Assembly: GCA_965207585.1 (NCBI GenBank)
Contig: CBDBMT010000003.1
Span: 2,542,001-2,606,000 of the forward strand
Reading direction: 5' to 3'
Source: Bin87 sp965207585
Lineage (GTDB): Bacteria > Chloroflexota > Dehalococcoidia > Lucifugimonadales > UBA3495
Length of the DNA stretch: 64,000 bases
Positions 51,870-60,601 of the stretch are shown in pieces. Position numbers and translations under genes: made by a program. The notes under the pieces are model-generated. The model made no database searches. It was given only the letters and a program-made list of their open reading frames with translations, and was not told the DNA's origin. The stretch's first letter is position 1. Each line of letters starts with the position of its first letter.

Positions 51870-52757
51870 CTACCCTCGCTTCCGCGGGTTCCGTGCCAAA
51901 AAGTCGTCGGCGATTTCCTCGAAGGTTACGAACCGCACGCCGTCGTGGGCCCGGATGTAATCGATGATCCGCTCCAGCATCAGCAGCACCTGGGGGCGGC
52001 CGCTGACGTCGGGGTGGATGGTTATTGGGAACACCGCGTCGTCATACTCCCGGTACACCCAATCGAACTGGTCCCGCCACATCTCCTCGATGTCCCGGGG
52101 ATTGACGAAGCCGTGGCTGTTGGGCGACTTCTTGATGAACATCATCGGGGGCAGGTCGTCCAGGTACCAGTTGGCCGGAATCTCCACCAGGTCGGTCTCC
52201 TCGCCCCGCTCCAGGGCGTGCATCCAGTAGTCGGCCGGCATGGCGTAGTCGATCTTGGTCCACTTGTCGCCGACACGCACGTAGTAGCACTCAAAGTCCT
52301 TGTGCATCAGGCTGTGGTCGTACTTGATGCCGTGCTTCAGCAGCAGCTCGTTGGTGACGTGGCTGAACTCCCACCACGGCGCCACGTAGCCCCGGGGGCG
52401 TTGCCCCGAAAGCTCGGTGATCAGGTCGATGCAGCGCAGCAGCACCGTCTCCTCCTGCTCCGGAGACATGGAGATAGGGTTCTCGTGAGAGTACCCGTGC
52501 ATGCCCACCTCGTGGCCTTGCTCCACGATCATGCGGCACTCGTCCGGGAACGTCTCGATGGAGTGGCCGGGGATGAACCAGCTGGTCTTGATATCCAGTC
52601 GTTCAAAGAGCTTCAGCAGACGGGGCGTGCCCACCTCGCCGGCAAACAAGCCCCGGGAGATGTCATCGGGCGAGTCCTCGCCGCCGTAGGATCCTAACCA
52701 GCCGCCAACGGCGTCCAGATCGACGCCAATGGCGCACAGAATTTGCTTGTCGGCCAT
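51870..52757 (-). CDS. polysaccharide deacetylase family protein
   Basis: 295 residues of NodB fold. CAIGVDLDAVGGWLGSYGGE carries the first Asp motif. GHEVGMHGYSHENP carries the classical H-x3-H zinc motif, unlike the two deacetylases at 42603 and 43634. APWWEFSHVTNELLLKHGIK and TIHPDVSGRPQVLLMLERII complete the set. No signal peptide. The ATG at 52757 lies 8 nt after GAGGAG, which overlaps the first possible ATG. It may be transcribed with the amidohydrolases downstream, with a REP-like repeat between. Confidence 0.87.
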   Translation of the reverse strand: MADKQILCAIGVDLDAVGGWLGSYGGEDSPDDISRGLFAGEVGTPRLLKLFERLDIKTSWFIPGHSIETFPDECRMIVEQGHEVGMHGYSHENPISMSPEQEETVLLRCIDLITELSGQRPRGYVAPWWEFSHVTNELLLKHGIKYDHSLMHKDFECYYVRVGDKWTKIDYAMPADYWMHALERGEETDLVEIPANWYLDDLPPMMFIKKSPNSHGFVNPRDIEEMWRDQFDWVYREYDDAVFPITIHPDVSGRPQVLLMLERIIDYIRAHDGVRFVTFEEIADDFLARNPRKRG

Positions 52758-52841
52758 GGTGTTCATCTCCTCGATATGGTCTGCTCAAGGCGTGAAGACA
52801 TGGAGCGTATAGTACCCGAAACCGGGACAGTTGATACATGA

Positions 52842-52868
52842 AAACGGGGGCGACCATTGGTCGCCCCC
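52842..52868 (-). terminator. terminator of the coiled-coil gene
   Basis: A 10-bp GC stem (GGGGGCGACC and its complement) with a 3-nt loop. On the minus strand it is followed by GTTTTC. It lies 28 nt past the stop codon. Confidence 0.75.
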
Positions 52869-52895
52869 AAGGCATTTCGTCGGCTTGAAAGCCGG

Positions 52896-53585
52896 TCAGT
52901 CTCCGGCCGGGTCTCCGCTATCCTGAGTAACCGAAACCGCGGGCTCGGACATTTGAGGCGGCGGAGCCGGGCGGCGCGCTGCCGGCGCCGGTGCGCGGCT
53001 GGCCTCGGCCTCGGCGGCGAGCCTGGCCATGATCAGGGTGGTCAGCTCACCACGCATGGGGTCGGCATCCAGGTTGCACCCGGCAAAGACCTCGAATCCC
53101 GGCGTCAGCTCGTCGATCATGCGCCGGACGCGAGTGCTGCCGTGGCGGGAGGCGACCAGCATCCGGATGGACTGGGCGTCGCGCTGCATGGGGTTGTCAT
53201 CATTCCCTTCGTGCTCTTCCATGGCGCGGTCCAGCTCGTCCTCGTAGTCCATGCGGTCAACGACGCTCAGGGCGGCGGTGGCCTCGCGACGGAAGGTGTC
53301 GATCTCGCGGAGAGTGCGGGCTAACTGGTTCACCAGGTTGGCCGCGTTTGCGATCAGGTCGGGCAGATCGCGCTGTGCTTCCGCAGCAGCATTCAGGGCA
53401 TAGCGGGCGTTCTCGAGGGCCTCCTTGCGGTGGTTCTCTCGCTCCTCGATGCGCTGCAGCAGGCTGACCTGCTCCCGCAGGGTGGGCGCCTCTGATGCCA
53501 GCGTCTCCAGGCGTTCCATGTAGCTGGCGGCCTCTTCGGCCTTGCGCAGGCGCTGGGCCAATTCGTGTGCGCGTTCATCTGGCAT
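52896..53585 (-). CDS. coiled-coil protein of unknown function
   Basis: 229 residues. Residues 1-130 are almost all helix with heptad-like spacing (AHELAQRLRKAEEAASYMER, LQRIEERENHRKEALENA), followed by an acidic stretch (DELDRAMEEHEGNDDN). A compact middle part is SIRMLVASRHGSTRVRRMID. The C-terminus is Ala/Pro-rich (APAPAARRPAPPP) and probably disordered. No signal or membrane segment. Single gene with its own terminator. Function unknown; scaffold or filament-like roles are possible. Confidence 0.6.
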   Translation of the reverse strand: MPDERAHELAQRLRKAEEAASYMERLETLASEAPTLREQVSLLQRIEERENHRKEALENARYALNAAAEAQRDLPDLIANAANLVNQLARTLREIDTFRREATAALSVVDRMDYEDELDRAMEEHEGNDDNPMQRDAQSIRMLVASRHGSTRVRRMIDELTPGFEVFAGCNLDADPMRGELTTLIMARLAAEAEASRAPAPAARRPAPPPQMSEPAVSVTQDSGDPAGD

Positions 53586-53790
53586 GGTTGGTTCCTACCT
53601 CTTCCCGATGGGCTCCGAATGTCGGGCCGGTGATATTAGAAACGACCCGGGCGGCAGCAAGTTGTGCGAAACAACGGGCGAGAGGCTGCCGTTCCCGGTG
53701 ACAAGTTCGTTATAGCAAAGGGCACGCCGACAGCGAGACGTGAGATGTTGACGTGTTTGCGTGAATTTTGAAAACTTGAACGGCCCATGG

Positions 53791-53888
53791 TTGACAAGTA
53801 TCGCCAAATCGTATAATCTGTATTCAAGGTGCCGGGGTTGGAGTCGGAAACCCCGCCCACCACAGCCCGACGGGAAAACCGTCGTCAT
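53791..53888 (+). promoter_or_regulatory. strong promoter and two-hairpin leader before the UspA gene
   Basis: Consensus TTGACA (53791-53796) and TATAAT (53812-53817), 15 nt apart. In the transcribed leader two perfect hairpins follow, CGGGGTT/AACCCCG (53833-53855) and CGACGG/CCGTCG (53868-53884), and then AGGAGG (53892). No known riboswitch class is recognised. Confidence 0.55.
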
Positions 53889-53903
53889 CACAGGAGGTAA
53901 AAA

Positions 53904-53984
53904 GTGGTTTCTCTGATCACGAGGTACCACCAGTGGCATTTCCCGTGTCAGGTCCCTGTCGGTGGCGCAGCGGCGATCCGATAG
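53904..53984 (+). CDS. possible 26-residue leader peptide
   Basis: GTG start 6 nt after a perfect AGGAGG, directly behind a promoter and two hairpins; stop TAG at 53982. The product (MVSLITRYHQWHFPCQVPVG, then GAAAIR) has no recognisable feature. A terminator-like hairpin follows at 54045, and the UspA gene starts 221 nt later. The arrangement would suit attenuation by a leader peptide, but the ORF may equally be chance. Confidence 0.35.
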   Translation: MVSLITRYHQWHFPCQVPVGGAAAIR

Positions 53985-54044
53985 TCGCACCGACCGATAG
54001 GGACGAGACACCGGGCCGGGGGCATTGAGGCCCCTGGCGCGCGA

Positions 54045-54071
54045 AGGCCAGGGTCGGCGACGGTCCTGGCC
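54045..54071 (+). terminator. hairpin between leader ORF and UspA gene
   Basis: AGGCCAGG (54045-54052) pairs with CCTGGCCT (54065-54072), followed by CGTCCTTT. A weak terminator or attenuator. Confidence 0.4.
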
Positions 54072-54205
54072 TCGTCCTTTGATGGCGACAACTGCTGCCG
54101 CCATGGGACGTACCCTGGACAGAGTGTCGGCCGGACTCGACGTGGTGAATGGCAAAAAGCCGGCGCATGACCCTCGCTGGCAAATGTGATGGAGATCGCA
54201 CGATA

Positions 54206-55216
54206 GTGTATTCCAGAATTATCGTCCCCCTGGATGGGTCCACGTTTTCCGAAACCGCGTTGCCCTACGCTCGGGGTATCGCGGGGTCGTTGGCGATTCC
54301 CGTCGAGTTGGTGGAAGCCTTCGACATTCTTCCGCCGGCGGCGCACCATCCGCAGTCAGCCGAGGCGAACCGACGCCTGCTGGCGGATGCAGAGCGGCAT
54401 TCGCGGGACTATCTGGCCCAAGTCAGGGAGGAGCTGCGGTCTGACGGTTTGGTCGTCTATGTGACCACCCTGCCGGGCGCCCCGGCCCGAGCCCTGGTGG
54501 ACTGGCTGGTGCGAGAACCGGAGGCGCTGGTGGTGATGTCGACGCACGGTCGCGGCGGCATCGCCCGCTGGGCGCTGGGCAGCGTCGCGGACAAGGTGCT
54601 GCACTCCATCACCAACCCGGTGCTATTGATCCGCAGCAGCGCGGAATCCGCGCCCGCAGACGAGGTTAAGGTGAAAACGGTGCTGGTGCCGCTGGACGGG
54701 TCGCAGTTATCCGAGCTCTCGTTGCCGCACGCCGCCGCCATCGCCACCGGGTTGGGCGCGCAGGTCACGCTGATGCGGGCGACGGGCACAACGGATTTCT
54801 ATCGCCGATACCTGGAACGCGCCCCGGCGCAAGGGGGCTTGATCTCGGCCGAGGAACTGGTGCGGGCCGACTCCGAAGACGCCCTGGCGTCGCTGGCCGA
54901 TGCATCACGACGGCTGGCCCGGGAGTTTGGGTTCGGAGGCGAGGTGACCGTCGCCCATGTGCAGGGCCAAAACCCCGCTGAAGCCGTCGTGGAGATGGCC
55001 GGGGCCGAGACGACCATGGTCGTGATGACCACGCACGGACGCGGCGGGATCAACCGGCTGGTGCTGGGGAGCGTAACGGACCGGGTGGTGCGTCATGCCA
55101 ACGCGCCGGTGCTGGTGGTGCGCAGGCACCACGAACCCGGCGTCGTGGGAGTGGAAGCGCGGGCGTCCGAAGGGTTCTCGGCAGGCTTTGGTAACGCAAT
55201 CGGCCAGCCGGCCTGA
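54206..55216 (+). CDS. universal stress protein, two UspA domains
   Basis: 336 residues with two UspA repeats. Each begins RIIVPLDGS / TVLVPLDGS and ends in an ATP-binding loop, GRGGIARWALGS and GRGGINRLVLGS (G-x2-G-x9-G-S), followed by NPVLLIR and APVLVVR. Both copies keep the nucleotide motif, so ATP binding is expected. The start is taken as GTG 54206 (GGAGA 10 nt upstream), because the domain begins there; the frame is open to 54149. Probably stress-induced through the strong promoter at 53791. Confidence 0.9.
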   Translation: MYSRIIVPLDGSTFSETALPYARGIAGSLAIPVELVEAFDILPPAAHHPQSAEANRRLLADAERHSRDYLAQVREELRSDGLVVYVTTLPGAPARALVDWLVREPEALVVMSTHGRGGIARWALGSVADKVLHSITNPVLLIRSSAESAPADEVKVKTVLVPLDGSQLSELSLPHAAAIATGLGAQVTLMRATGTTDFYRRYLERAPAQGGLISAEELVRADSEDALASLADASRRLAREFGFGGEVTVAHVQGQNPAEAVVEMAGAETTMVVMTTHGRGGINRLVLGSVTDRVVRHANAPVLVVRRHHEPGVVGVEARASEGFSAGFGNAIGQPA

Positions 55217-55275
55217 CCAATCCGTCAGCCGTTAACTGATCGGCTATTAGCCAACCCCAAGTGTGCACCGCGTAT

Positions 55276-56673
55276 TCAGTTGCGCCGTTCGAGGAAAAGT
55301 GGCATGCCGCCTTTGGGGCGCAGCGAAATCAGCGGGTGCAGCTTCACCTCGTGCCGCGGGTCATCACGCATCGTCCAGCGCTGGCCGATGGTCGCCAGCG
55401 CCAGCATGGCTTCCATCCACGCGAAACCTTCGCCAATGCACAGGCGCGGGCCGCCTCCGAAGGGGTAATACGCGAACCGGTGCAGGCCGGCGCGAAACTC
55501 CGGCGTCCAGCGGTCGGGCCGGAACTCCAGCGGGTCCTCGAACCAGCGCGCGTCGCGGTGTACGATCAGTTGCGGCGCGGACAGCACGGCGCCGGCCGGA
55601 ATCTTCCAGCCGCCCAGGGTGAAGTCACGGAAAACCATGCGGCCAGTGGACCAAATGGGTGGGTACAAGCGCATGGACTCGGTCAGCACCCGTTCGGTGA
55701 AGGCCAGGTTGGAGAGATCCTCCAGGGTCGGATCGCGCCGGCCAAGAACGTCATCCAGCTCGGCGTGGAAACGCGTCTGGACGTCGGGGTGAGTCGCCAG
55801 CAGGTACCAGGTCCACGTCAGCGCAACCGCCGTGGTCTCGTGGCCGGCGGCGAACAGGGTGATGACCTCGTCGCGGAGCTGGACGTCCGTCATCACCGCG
55901 TCCTCGGGGTTGGCGGCCTCCTCGTCCCGGACGTTGAGCAGCAGTGACAGCAGGTCGTCGCCATCCAGACCGGACTCGCGACGTTGGGCAATGAGGCCGT
56001 AGACGGTCTCGTCCAGGAACGTTCTTCCGCGCCGGAAGCGCACCGTGAACGGTAGGGGCAGTCGGTTTGCCAGCCGGCGCAGGGGCCGGGGCAGGTTGCC
56101 CCTCCTGGTGAGGTACTCGTTGCCGATCTCGAAGGCCGCGCCGATGCGCCGCACGGTGTCGGGCAGGTCCAGGCCCATCAGCGTGCGGACGACGATATGC
56201 AGGGTGAGCTCGCCCATCTCGCGGGCCATGTCGACGCGAGCGCCGTCCTGCCACCGGGTTTCATGACGCCGGGCAAACTCAGTCATCACCTCCGCGTAGC
56301 CGGCGATGCGACGGTGGTTGAACTGGGGCTGCATCAGGCGGCGCTGGCGCAGGTGCAGCGGGTCGTCGGAGGTGACCAGGCCCAAGCCCAGCAGGTCCTG
56401 CCAGGCCGCGGTGGTCCAGCCGCGTCCCACGGACCGGTGGTTGGTGACGAAGCATTCCTCGATCAGGTCGGGATGATTGACCAGGTACGCCACGATCGGT
56501 TTGGTGGACATTGTCACCAGGTCGCCGTAGCCGGCCGACTCCCGCATCAGACCGAGGACGTCGGTCATGTAGCGGAAGGACTGGCCGACGACGGGCCACT
56601 CGGGAGGACCGGGGGGCAGCGCGGAGCGGTCCATCACAGGGTTGGGAGGATATGCAGCGGCGGGCGTGATCAT
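55276..56673 (-). CDS. cytochrome P450
   Basis: 465 residues, normal length for a soluble bacterial P450. I-helix oxygen-binding motif AGHETT (about 292-297), K-helix ExxR in TESMRLYPP, PERF-like region FRPDRW, and the heme loop FGGGPRLCIG with axial Cys412. PPGPPEWPVVGQSFRYM is the Pro-rich hinge common to the CYP102/4-like and bacterial fatty-acid hydroxylase types. The ATG at 56673 follows GGAG by 6 nt; the longer frame upstream is not coding-like. No ferredoxin gene is nearby. Substrate unknown. Convergent with the UspA gene. Confidence 0.93.
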   Translation of the reverse strand: MITPAAAYPPNPVMDRSALPPGPPEWPVVGQSFRYMTDVLGLMRESAGYGDLVTMSTKPIVAYLVNHPDLIEECFVTNHRSVGRGWTTAAWQDLLGLGLVTSDDPLHLRQRRLMQPQFNHRRIAGYAEVMTEFARRHETRWQDGARVDMAREMGELTLHIVVRTLMGLDLPDTVRRIGAAFEIGNEYLTRRGNLPRPLRRLANRLPLPFTVRFRRGRTFLDETVYGLIAQRRESGLDGDDLLSLLLNVRDEEAANPEDAVMTDVQLRDEVITLFAAGHETTAVALTWTWYLLATHPDVQTRFHAELDDVLGRRDPTLEDLSNLAFTERVLTESMRLYPPIWSTGRMVFRDFTLGGWKIPAGAVLSAPQLIVHRDARWFEDPLEFRPDRWTPEFRAGLHRFAYYPFGGGPRLCIGEGFAWMEAMLALATIGQRWTMRDDPRHEVKLHPLISLRPKGGMPLFLERRN

Positions 56674-56799
56674 GGCCAGCTCCAACGCGAGGTTACATTC
56701 ATTCTGGCAGCGACGCGCCGGCGGGGCAATCCCACCGCCTGCAATTTCTGCATTGAGCCGGTAATGGACGCGTGTCTGTCCCACTCGCCTCGCCGTCGA

Positions 56800-57576
56800 C
56801 TAATCGAGCCCCGCCTGCTCCAGCAGCGCCTTCAGCATCCGCCCCATCTGCGCCTCGTGATGCGGCGCCAAGGCAGTGAACTCCCGCAGGTTTCGCGCCG
56901 CCTCTTCCTCGGGATCGAAACGCTCGCCCATGAGTTTGTAGTCGCCCGCCAACTCCCGGTTCCAAACCAGCAGTTCATCCAGAGTCAGCTGAGGCTCAAA
57001 CTGGAAGCCGTAGGAAAGGCCGTAACGGAACGCCATCGGAAAACGAACGTATCCGCCGTCTCGCCGCAGCATGGTACCCTCAGCCAGAAGAGTCGCACCG
57101 GTTGGAACCGTGAATTGTTCCCCATGCAGCGTGGGAACCAGCGGAATGTTAATCTCGCCAAAGGCAGGGTCGGATCGGCCGGCCTCGGTAACGTCGATCT
57201 TGCGCAGCCCGAACTGGTATCCGCCGGTGGGCGCAACGGCTCCGCCCAACGCCCGCGACAGCAGCTGCGCACCCAGGCAGATCCCCACCACGGGCGTCGG
57301 TTCCCGGTCGCCCACGTCCCCGGTGGCGGCGGCACGCAGATACGCCATCTCCTGTATCAAGGCCGGGAAATTGTCGTTGGCTGACATCGGCCCGCCCAAC
57401 GCAACCACCAGATCGACTTCGGATAGATCTGGAGCCGCGAACTCGGCGAAGTCCGGTGCCCCCTCGTACACCGGCTCGGTGGTGATTTCGAACCCGTCAT
57501 CGCGCAAAATGCCGGTGAAGTTGCTCCCCAGCGTTTCCACCGGGTGATGCTGAATGACGACGGCCCGCTTGGTCAT
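56800..57576 (-). CDS. class I glutamine amidotransferase-like protein with degenerate triad
   Basis: 258 residues of GATase1 fold, GuaA-like subgroup. LGGPMSANDNFPALIQEM gives the oxyanion strand, GICLGAQLLSRALGG the nucleophile Cys100, and YGFQFEPQLT the third motif. In active enzymes the third motif is FHPE with catalytic His and Glu; here these are Glu194 and Gln196. Glutaminase activity is therefore doubtful, and a different hydrolase or a binding role is possible. Its ATG overlaps the stop of the Nudix gene (ATGA). Confidence 0.85.
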   Translation of the reverse strand: MTKRAVVIQHHPVETLGSNFTGILRDDGFEITTEPVYEGAPDFAEFAAPDLSEVDLVVALGGPMSANDNFPALIQEMAYLRAAATGDVGDREPTPVVGICLGAQLLSRALGGAVAPTGGYQFGLRKIDVTEAGRSDPAFGEINIPLVPTLHGEQFTVPTGATLLAEGTMLRRDGGYVRFPMAFRYGLSYGFQFEPQLTLDELLVWNRELAGDYKLMGERFDPEEEAARNLREFTALAPHHEAQMGRMLKALLEQAGLD

Positions 57577-58100
57577 TCGATTGCCACGCCTTTGCGGGCC
57601 AGGTCCGTCAGCACCAACCGATCAGTTGGGAAGGCGATCGGTTCCGGCGGATGATCCGGCGCGAACCAGGCGACCTGATCGAGATCATCCGATGCCTCCG
57701 TTTGCCCTCCGACGACCTTGCCGTAGAACCACACGCCCACGGTCAGCGAGGCGGTGTTGTGGAAGTTGGAGTGCACCGCGCAGACGTCACCGATCTGCAC
57801 TTCCAACCCCGTCTCCTCGGCGAACTCACGCCTTGCGGCATCCCGAATGTCCTCGCCCCACTCAACGTAGCCACACGGGATACACCACTCGCCCACGTTC
57901 CCGCCGGCGGATCGCCTCCCCAGCAGAACCCGACCGCGCTCGTCCAGAACCACCACCGCCACGCCTACCGCCGGGTTGCGAAAGTGCACGAACCCGCACG
58001 ACCCGCAGGACGGCCGGGGCAGCCCGCCGCGGACCTTGGTGTCCAGAGGCTCAGCGCACCTGGGACAGTAGCGATAGTCTGGGGAGACCGAGTCCGGCAT
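57573..58100 (-). CDS. Nudix hydrolase with N-terminal zinc ribbon
   Basis: 175 residues. The zinc ribbon has Cys at 12, 15, 32 and 35 (YCPRCAE ... SCGSCG), as in NudC-type NADH pyrophosphatases. The Nudix box spans residues 77-99: GYVEWGE, then REFAEETGL with the REUXEE glutamates. Expected reaction: hydrolysis of a nucleoside diphosphate linked to another moiety, Mg-dependent. It lies 9 nt after the deacylase gene and overlaps the GATase-like gene, so the three form one operon. Confidence 0.9.
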   Translation of the reverse strand: MPDSVSPDYRYCPRCAEPLDTKVRGGLPRPSCGSCGFVHFRNPAVGVAVVVLDERGRVLLGRRSAGGNVGEWCIPCGYVEWGEDIRDAARREFAEETGLEVQIGDVCAVHSNFHNTASLTVGVWFYGKVVGGQTEASDDLDQVAWFAPDHPPEPIAFPTDRLVLTDLARKGVAIE

Positions 58101-58109
58101 CGGTGTGTG

Positions 58110-59690
58110 TCAGGTCGTTGCCCGACCCCGCCGCAGCGCCCGACCCGGCAACGCGCCGGTGTTTTCGCCGTGCTGGATCACCACCTGGCCGTTGACGATG
58201 ACGTACTCGATGCCCACCGGGTACTGCTTGGGGTTCTCCTTGGTAGCGAGGGCCTTCACCGTGTCGGGGTTGAACACCACGATGTCGGCCTTGAACCCGT
58301 CCCGCAGCAGGCCGCGGTCCGGGATGCCCAACCGTTGCGCCGGGAACGACGTCATCTTGCGGATGGCCTCGGGTAGTCGCAGGTGCTTTTCGGCACGCAC
58401 GAACTCTGCCAGCACGATGGGGAAGCACCCGTAGGTGCGCGGGTTAGGATACTCGCCGAACAGGATGGCGTCCGACGCGATCATCCCGTAGGGGTGCGAC
58501 ACGAAGGCGTACAGCGTCTGCGCGTTGGTCCCCAGGCCGACCGTGCTGATGCCCAGGTTCTCGTCAAGGAGCAGGTCGAACAGCGAGTCGGCGGGATCCT
58601 GCCCACGCATCTCCGCGATATCGGTGATGAGCCGGCCGTCGTAGATCCGGTTCTCCGGTTTGGTGAAGTTGGTGAGCCAGTTGTTCTCCAGCCGGCTCGG
58701 CGTGATCTCCCGCTTCATCCGCGCCCGGTCATCGGCATCCTGTAAGGCCGCTATCAACCGCTCCGGCCCACCGTCTTTGGCCCAGTGGGGCAGCCCGATG
58801 GTGGGCGTCGTCCCCGAGTAGGGGTAGGTGTAGCAGTCGAAAGTGCAGTCGATGCCCTCCGCACGCGCGTCTTCCACCAGGCCCAGATGACCCAGGTGGC
58901 TGCCCACTCCCGACACCGACTGCCGGTAGTGGGTCAGGTGGACCGGGATGCCGCTCCTTCGGCCGATCTCCACTGCCTCGTGCCACGGCGCCAGGTACCC
59001 CTGGCTCAGCAGGCTGGCCCGCGTGTGGGTGTGGTAGATGCCGCCAAGTGAAGCAGCCGTCTCCGACAGCGCGACCAACTCGTCGGTGTCTGCGTAGGCG
59101 CCGGGCGGGTAGTCGAGGCCGGTAGACAACCCCCACGCGCCTTCCTCCATTGCCTCGCGCACCACCGACTGCATGTCGGCGATCTCGCCATCGGTCGCCT
59201 CCCGCTGTTCCCAGCCCACGCTCCAGATGCGCACCGGCGAGTTACCCAGGATGTAGGCCATGTTGATGGCCACGGTGTTGTCGTACTTGCCCAGAAGGTC
59301 GGCCACCGTCAGCCAGTCCGCCGGCAGGGGCGGGTAGCCGTTCAGCCCGGCGTCCAGCCAGATGTAACGGTGCAGTTCCTCTTGTGTCTTGAACGGCGCG
59401 TGGGAGATGCCGTCGATGCCCACCAACTCGGTGGTCACGCCCTGACGCACTTTGGGATCATGGTGCGGCTCGCCCAGTATCGTCAGCCCGGCGTGGGAAT
59501 GCAGGTCGACGAACCCGGGGCATACGACGTGCCCGGCGGCGTCAATCACGCGCGCGGCGTTTTCGCGCAGATCCGCGTCGTCGCCCCGGTGGATCGTCAC
59601 CGTGTCGCCCGACACCGCCACCGCCGCGCGGAACCCGGGGCTGCCCGAGCCGTCAATCACCTGTCCGTTGGAAATCAATAGGTCTATCAT
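58110..59690 (-). CDS. N-acyl-D-amino-acid deacylase/dihydroorotase-like amidohydrolase
   Basis: 526 residues. Urease-superfamily amidohydrolase: the small beta-domain ISNGQVIDGSG at the start, the metal site GFVDLHSHAG, and later HTHTRASLLSQGYLAPWHEA and HLTHYRQS with further His ligands. The end ADIVVFNPDTV, then YVIVNGQVVIQHGENTG is the conserved C-terminus of D-aminoacylases. It probably releases D-amino acids or related amides from N-acyl forms. The start at 59690 is chosen because the fold begins there. First gene of a deacylase-Nudix-GATase operon; the P450 follows after 126 nt. Confidence 0.9.
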   Translation of the reverse strand: MIDLLISNGQVIDGSGSPGFRAAVAVSGDTVTIHRGDDADLRENAARVIDAAGHVVCPGFVDLHSHAGLTILGEPHHDPKVRQGVTTELVGIDGISHAPFKTQEELHRYIWLDAGLNGYPPLPADWLTVADLLGKYDNTVAINMAYILGNSPVRIWSVGWEQREATDGEIADMQSVVREAMEEGAWGLSTGLDYPPGAYADTDELVALSETAASLGGIYHTHTRASLLSQGYLAPWHEAVEIGRRSGIPVHLTHYRQSVSGVGSHLGHLGLVEDARAEGIDCTFDCYTYPYSGTTPTIGLPHWAKDGGPERLIAALQDADDRARMKREITPSRLENNWLTNFTKPENRIYDGRLITDIAEMRGQDPADSLFDLLLDENLGISTVGLGTNAQTLYAFVSHPYGMIASDAILFGEYPNPRTYGCFPIVLAEFVRAEKHLRLPEAIRKMTSFPAQRLGIPDRGLLRDGFKADIVVFNPDTVKALATKENPKQYPVGIEYVIVNGQVVIQHGENTGALPGRALRRGRATT

Positions 59691-59696
59691 GGCTGG

Positions 59697-60566
59697 ATGA
59701 TAGCACGACACTCTGGGACGGTGGATATGCTGAACTGGTTATCCGCGCTGTGGCGCAGGTCAAACACTCGGAACTCTGGTCAGTTGGACCCAACCGAGTA
59801 CAGCGTTCATCCGCCGAACCTCACCTTTCTTTCCGACGTGTCTCCTGGGCGATGGACGGAGGAAAGGTGGTCGCCGCATTTCGGATCCGTTGGTTCGTTG
59901 GTGCCAGGCGGTTACTCAGCCTACGCCCGCGTACTGCACCCGGCGCGGAACAGGCGCGATGAATCCGTACCGTGGTCGGCCGTCGCCGAATGGTCGGGTC
60001 GCGTGTACCATCCAATCATGTCCTTCGAAGGAATCAGTGTGCTAACGGAGGAGAACCTCCGGGAAACGCCGCCGTGGGATCATGATCCTCGGCACGGAAG
60101 CATTGACGAAGATGTCGCGCTGGAGCTGGCGGATTTACTGTTCCCCTATACGGACACTCACGAGCTGTGCTACTTCGGCGTGTGGGAAGGATACGGCGAG
60201 TACTCCGGCGGTACCGTCCTGCTCACATCCGATGGCCGTGGAAGGCGGTTGGGCGTTCCCCGGGACATCCGCCGCGCTCAGCGCGTCAAGGGCAGCGGCT
60301 TCCATTACCTGCTCTACGAGGGTACTTTGGAAGGCATCCTCGGATTTTACAGTCACTTCCTGGCCCACCCGCCCAACATCTGGTGGCCATCCGACCGGGC
60401 CTGGTTCGTTGCCACCGACGTTGACCTGGATTCAACGTACATCGGGGCTAGCCAGGAATGCATCGATGCTCTGCTTATCCATCCCACGCTGGAAGCTGTG
60501 CCCGCCGAGTATCGCGCTTCGGTGGCCATGACGGCGGACACCATCAACCTGGGAGATCAAATCTGA
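59697..60566 (+). CDS. uncharacterised protein
   Basis: 289 residues, soluble, rich in Trp. WSPHFGSVGSLVPGGYSAYA near the N-terminus, GVWEGYGEYSGGTVLLTSDG in the middle and NIWWPSDRAWFVATDVDLDS, TYIGAS near the end are distinctive. Hypothetical proteins of this pattern are common in actinobacteria, but I know no function. The start is ATG 59697 (ATG 59727 possible). It is divergent from the deacylase gene with only 6 nt between the start codons, so their promoters must overlap the coding starts. Confidence 0.65.
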   Translation: MIARHSGTVDMLNWLSALWRRSNTRNSGQLDPTEYSVHPPNLTFLSDVSPGRWTEERWSPHFGSVGSLVPGGYSAYARVLHPARNRRDESVPWSAVAEWSGRVYHPIMSFEGISVLTEENLRETPPWDHDPRHGSIDEDVALELADLLFPYTDTHELCYFGVWEGYGEYSGGTVLLTSDGRGRRLGVPRDIRRAQRVKGSGFHYLLYEGTLEGILGFYSHFLAHPPNIWWPSDRAWFVATDVDLDSTYIGASQECIDALLIHPTLEAVPAEYRASVAMTADTINLGDQI

Positions 60567-60601
60567 ATGCAGCCGCGCCAGGCGAACTCCGCCCATTCCG
60601 C

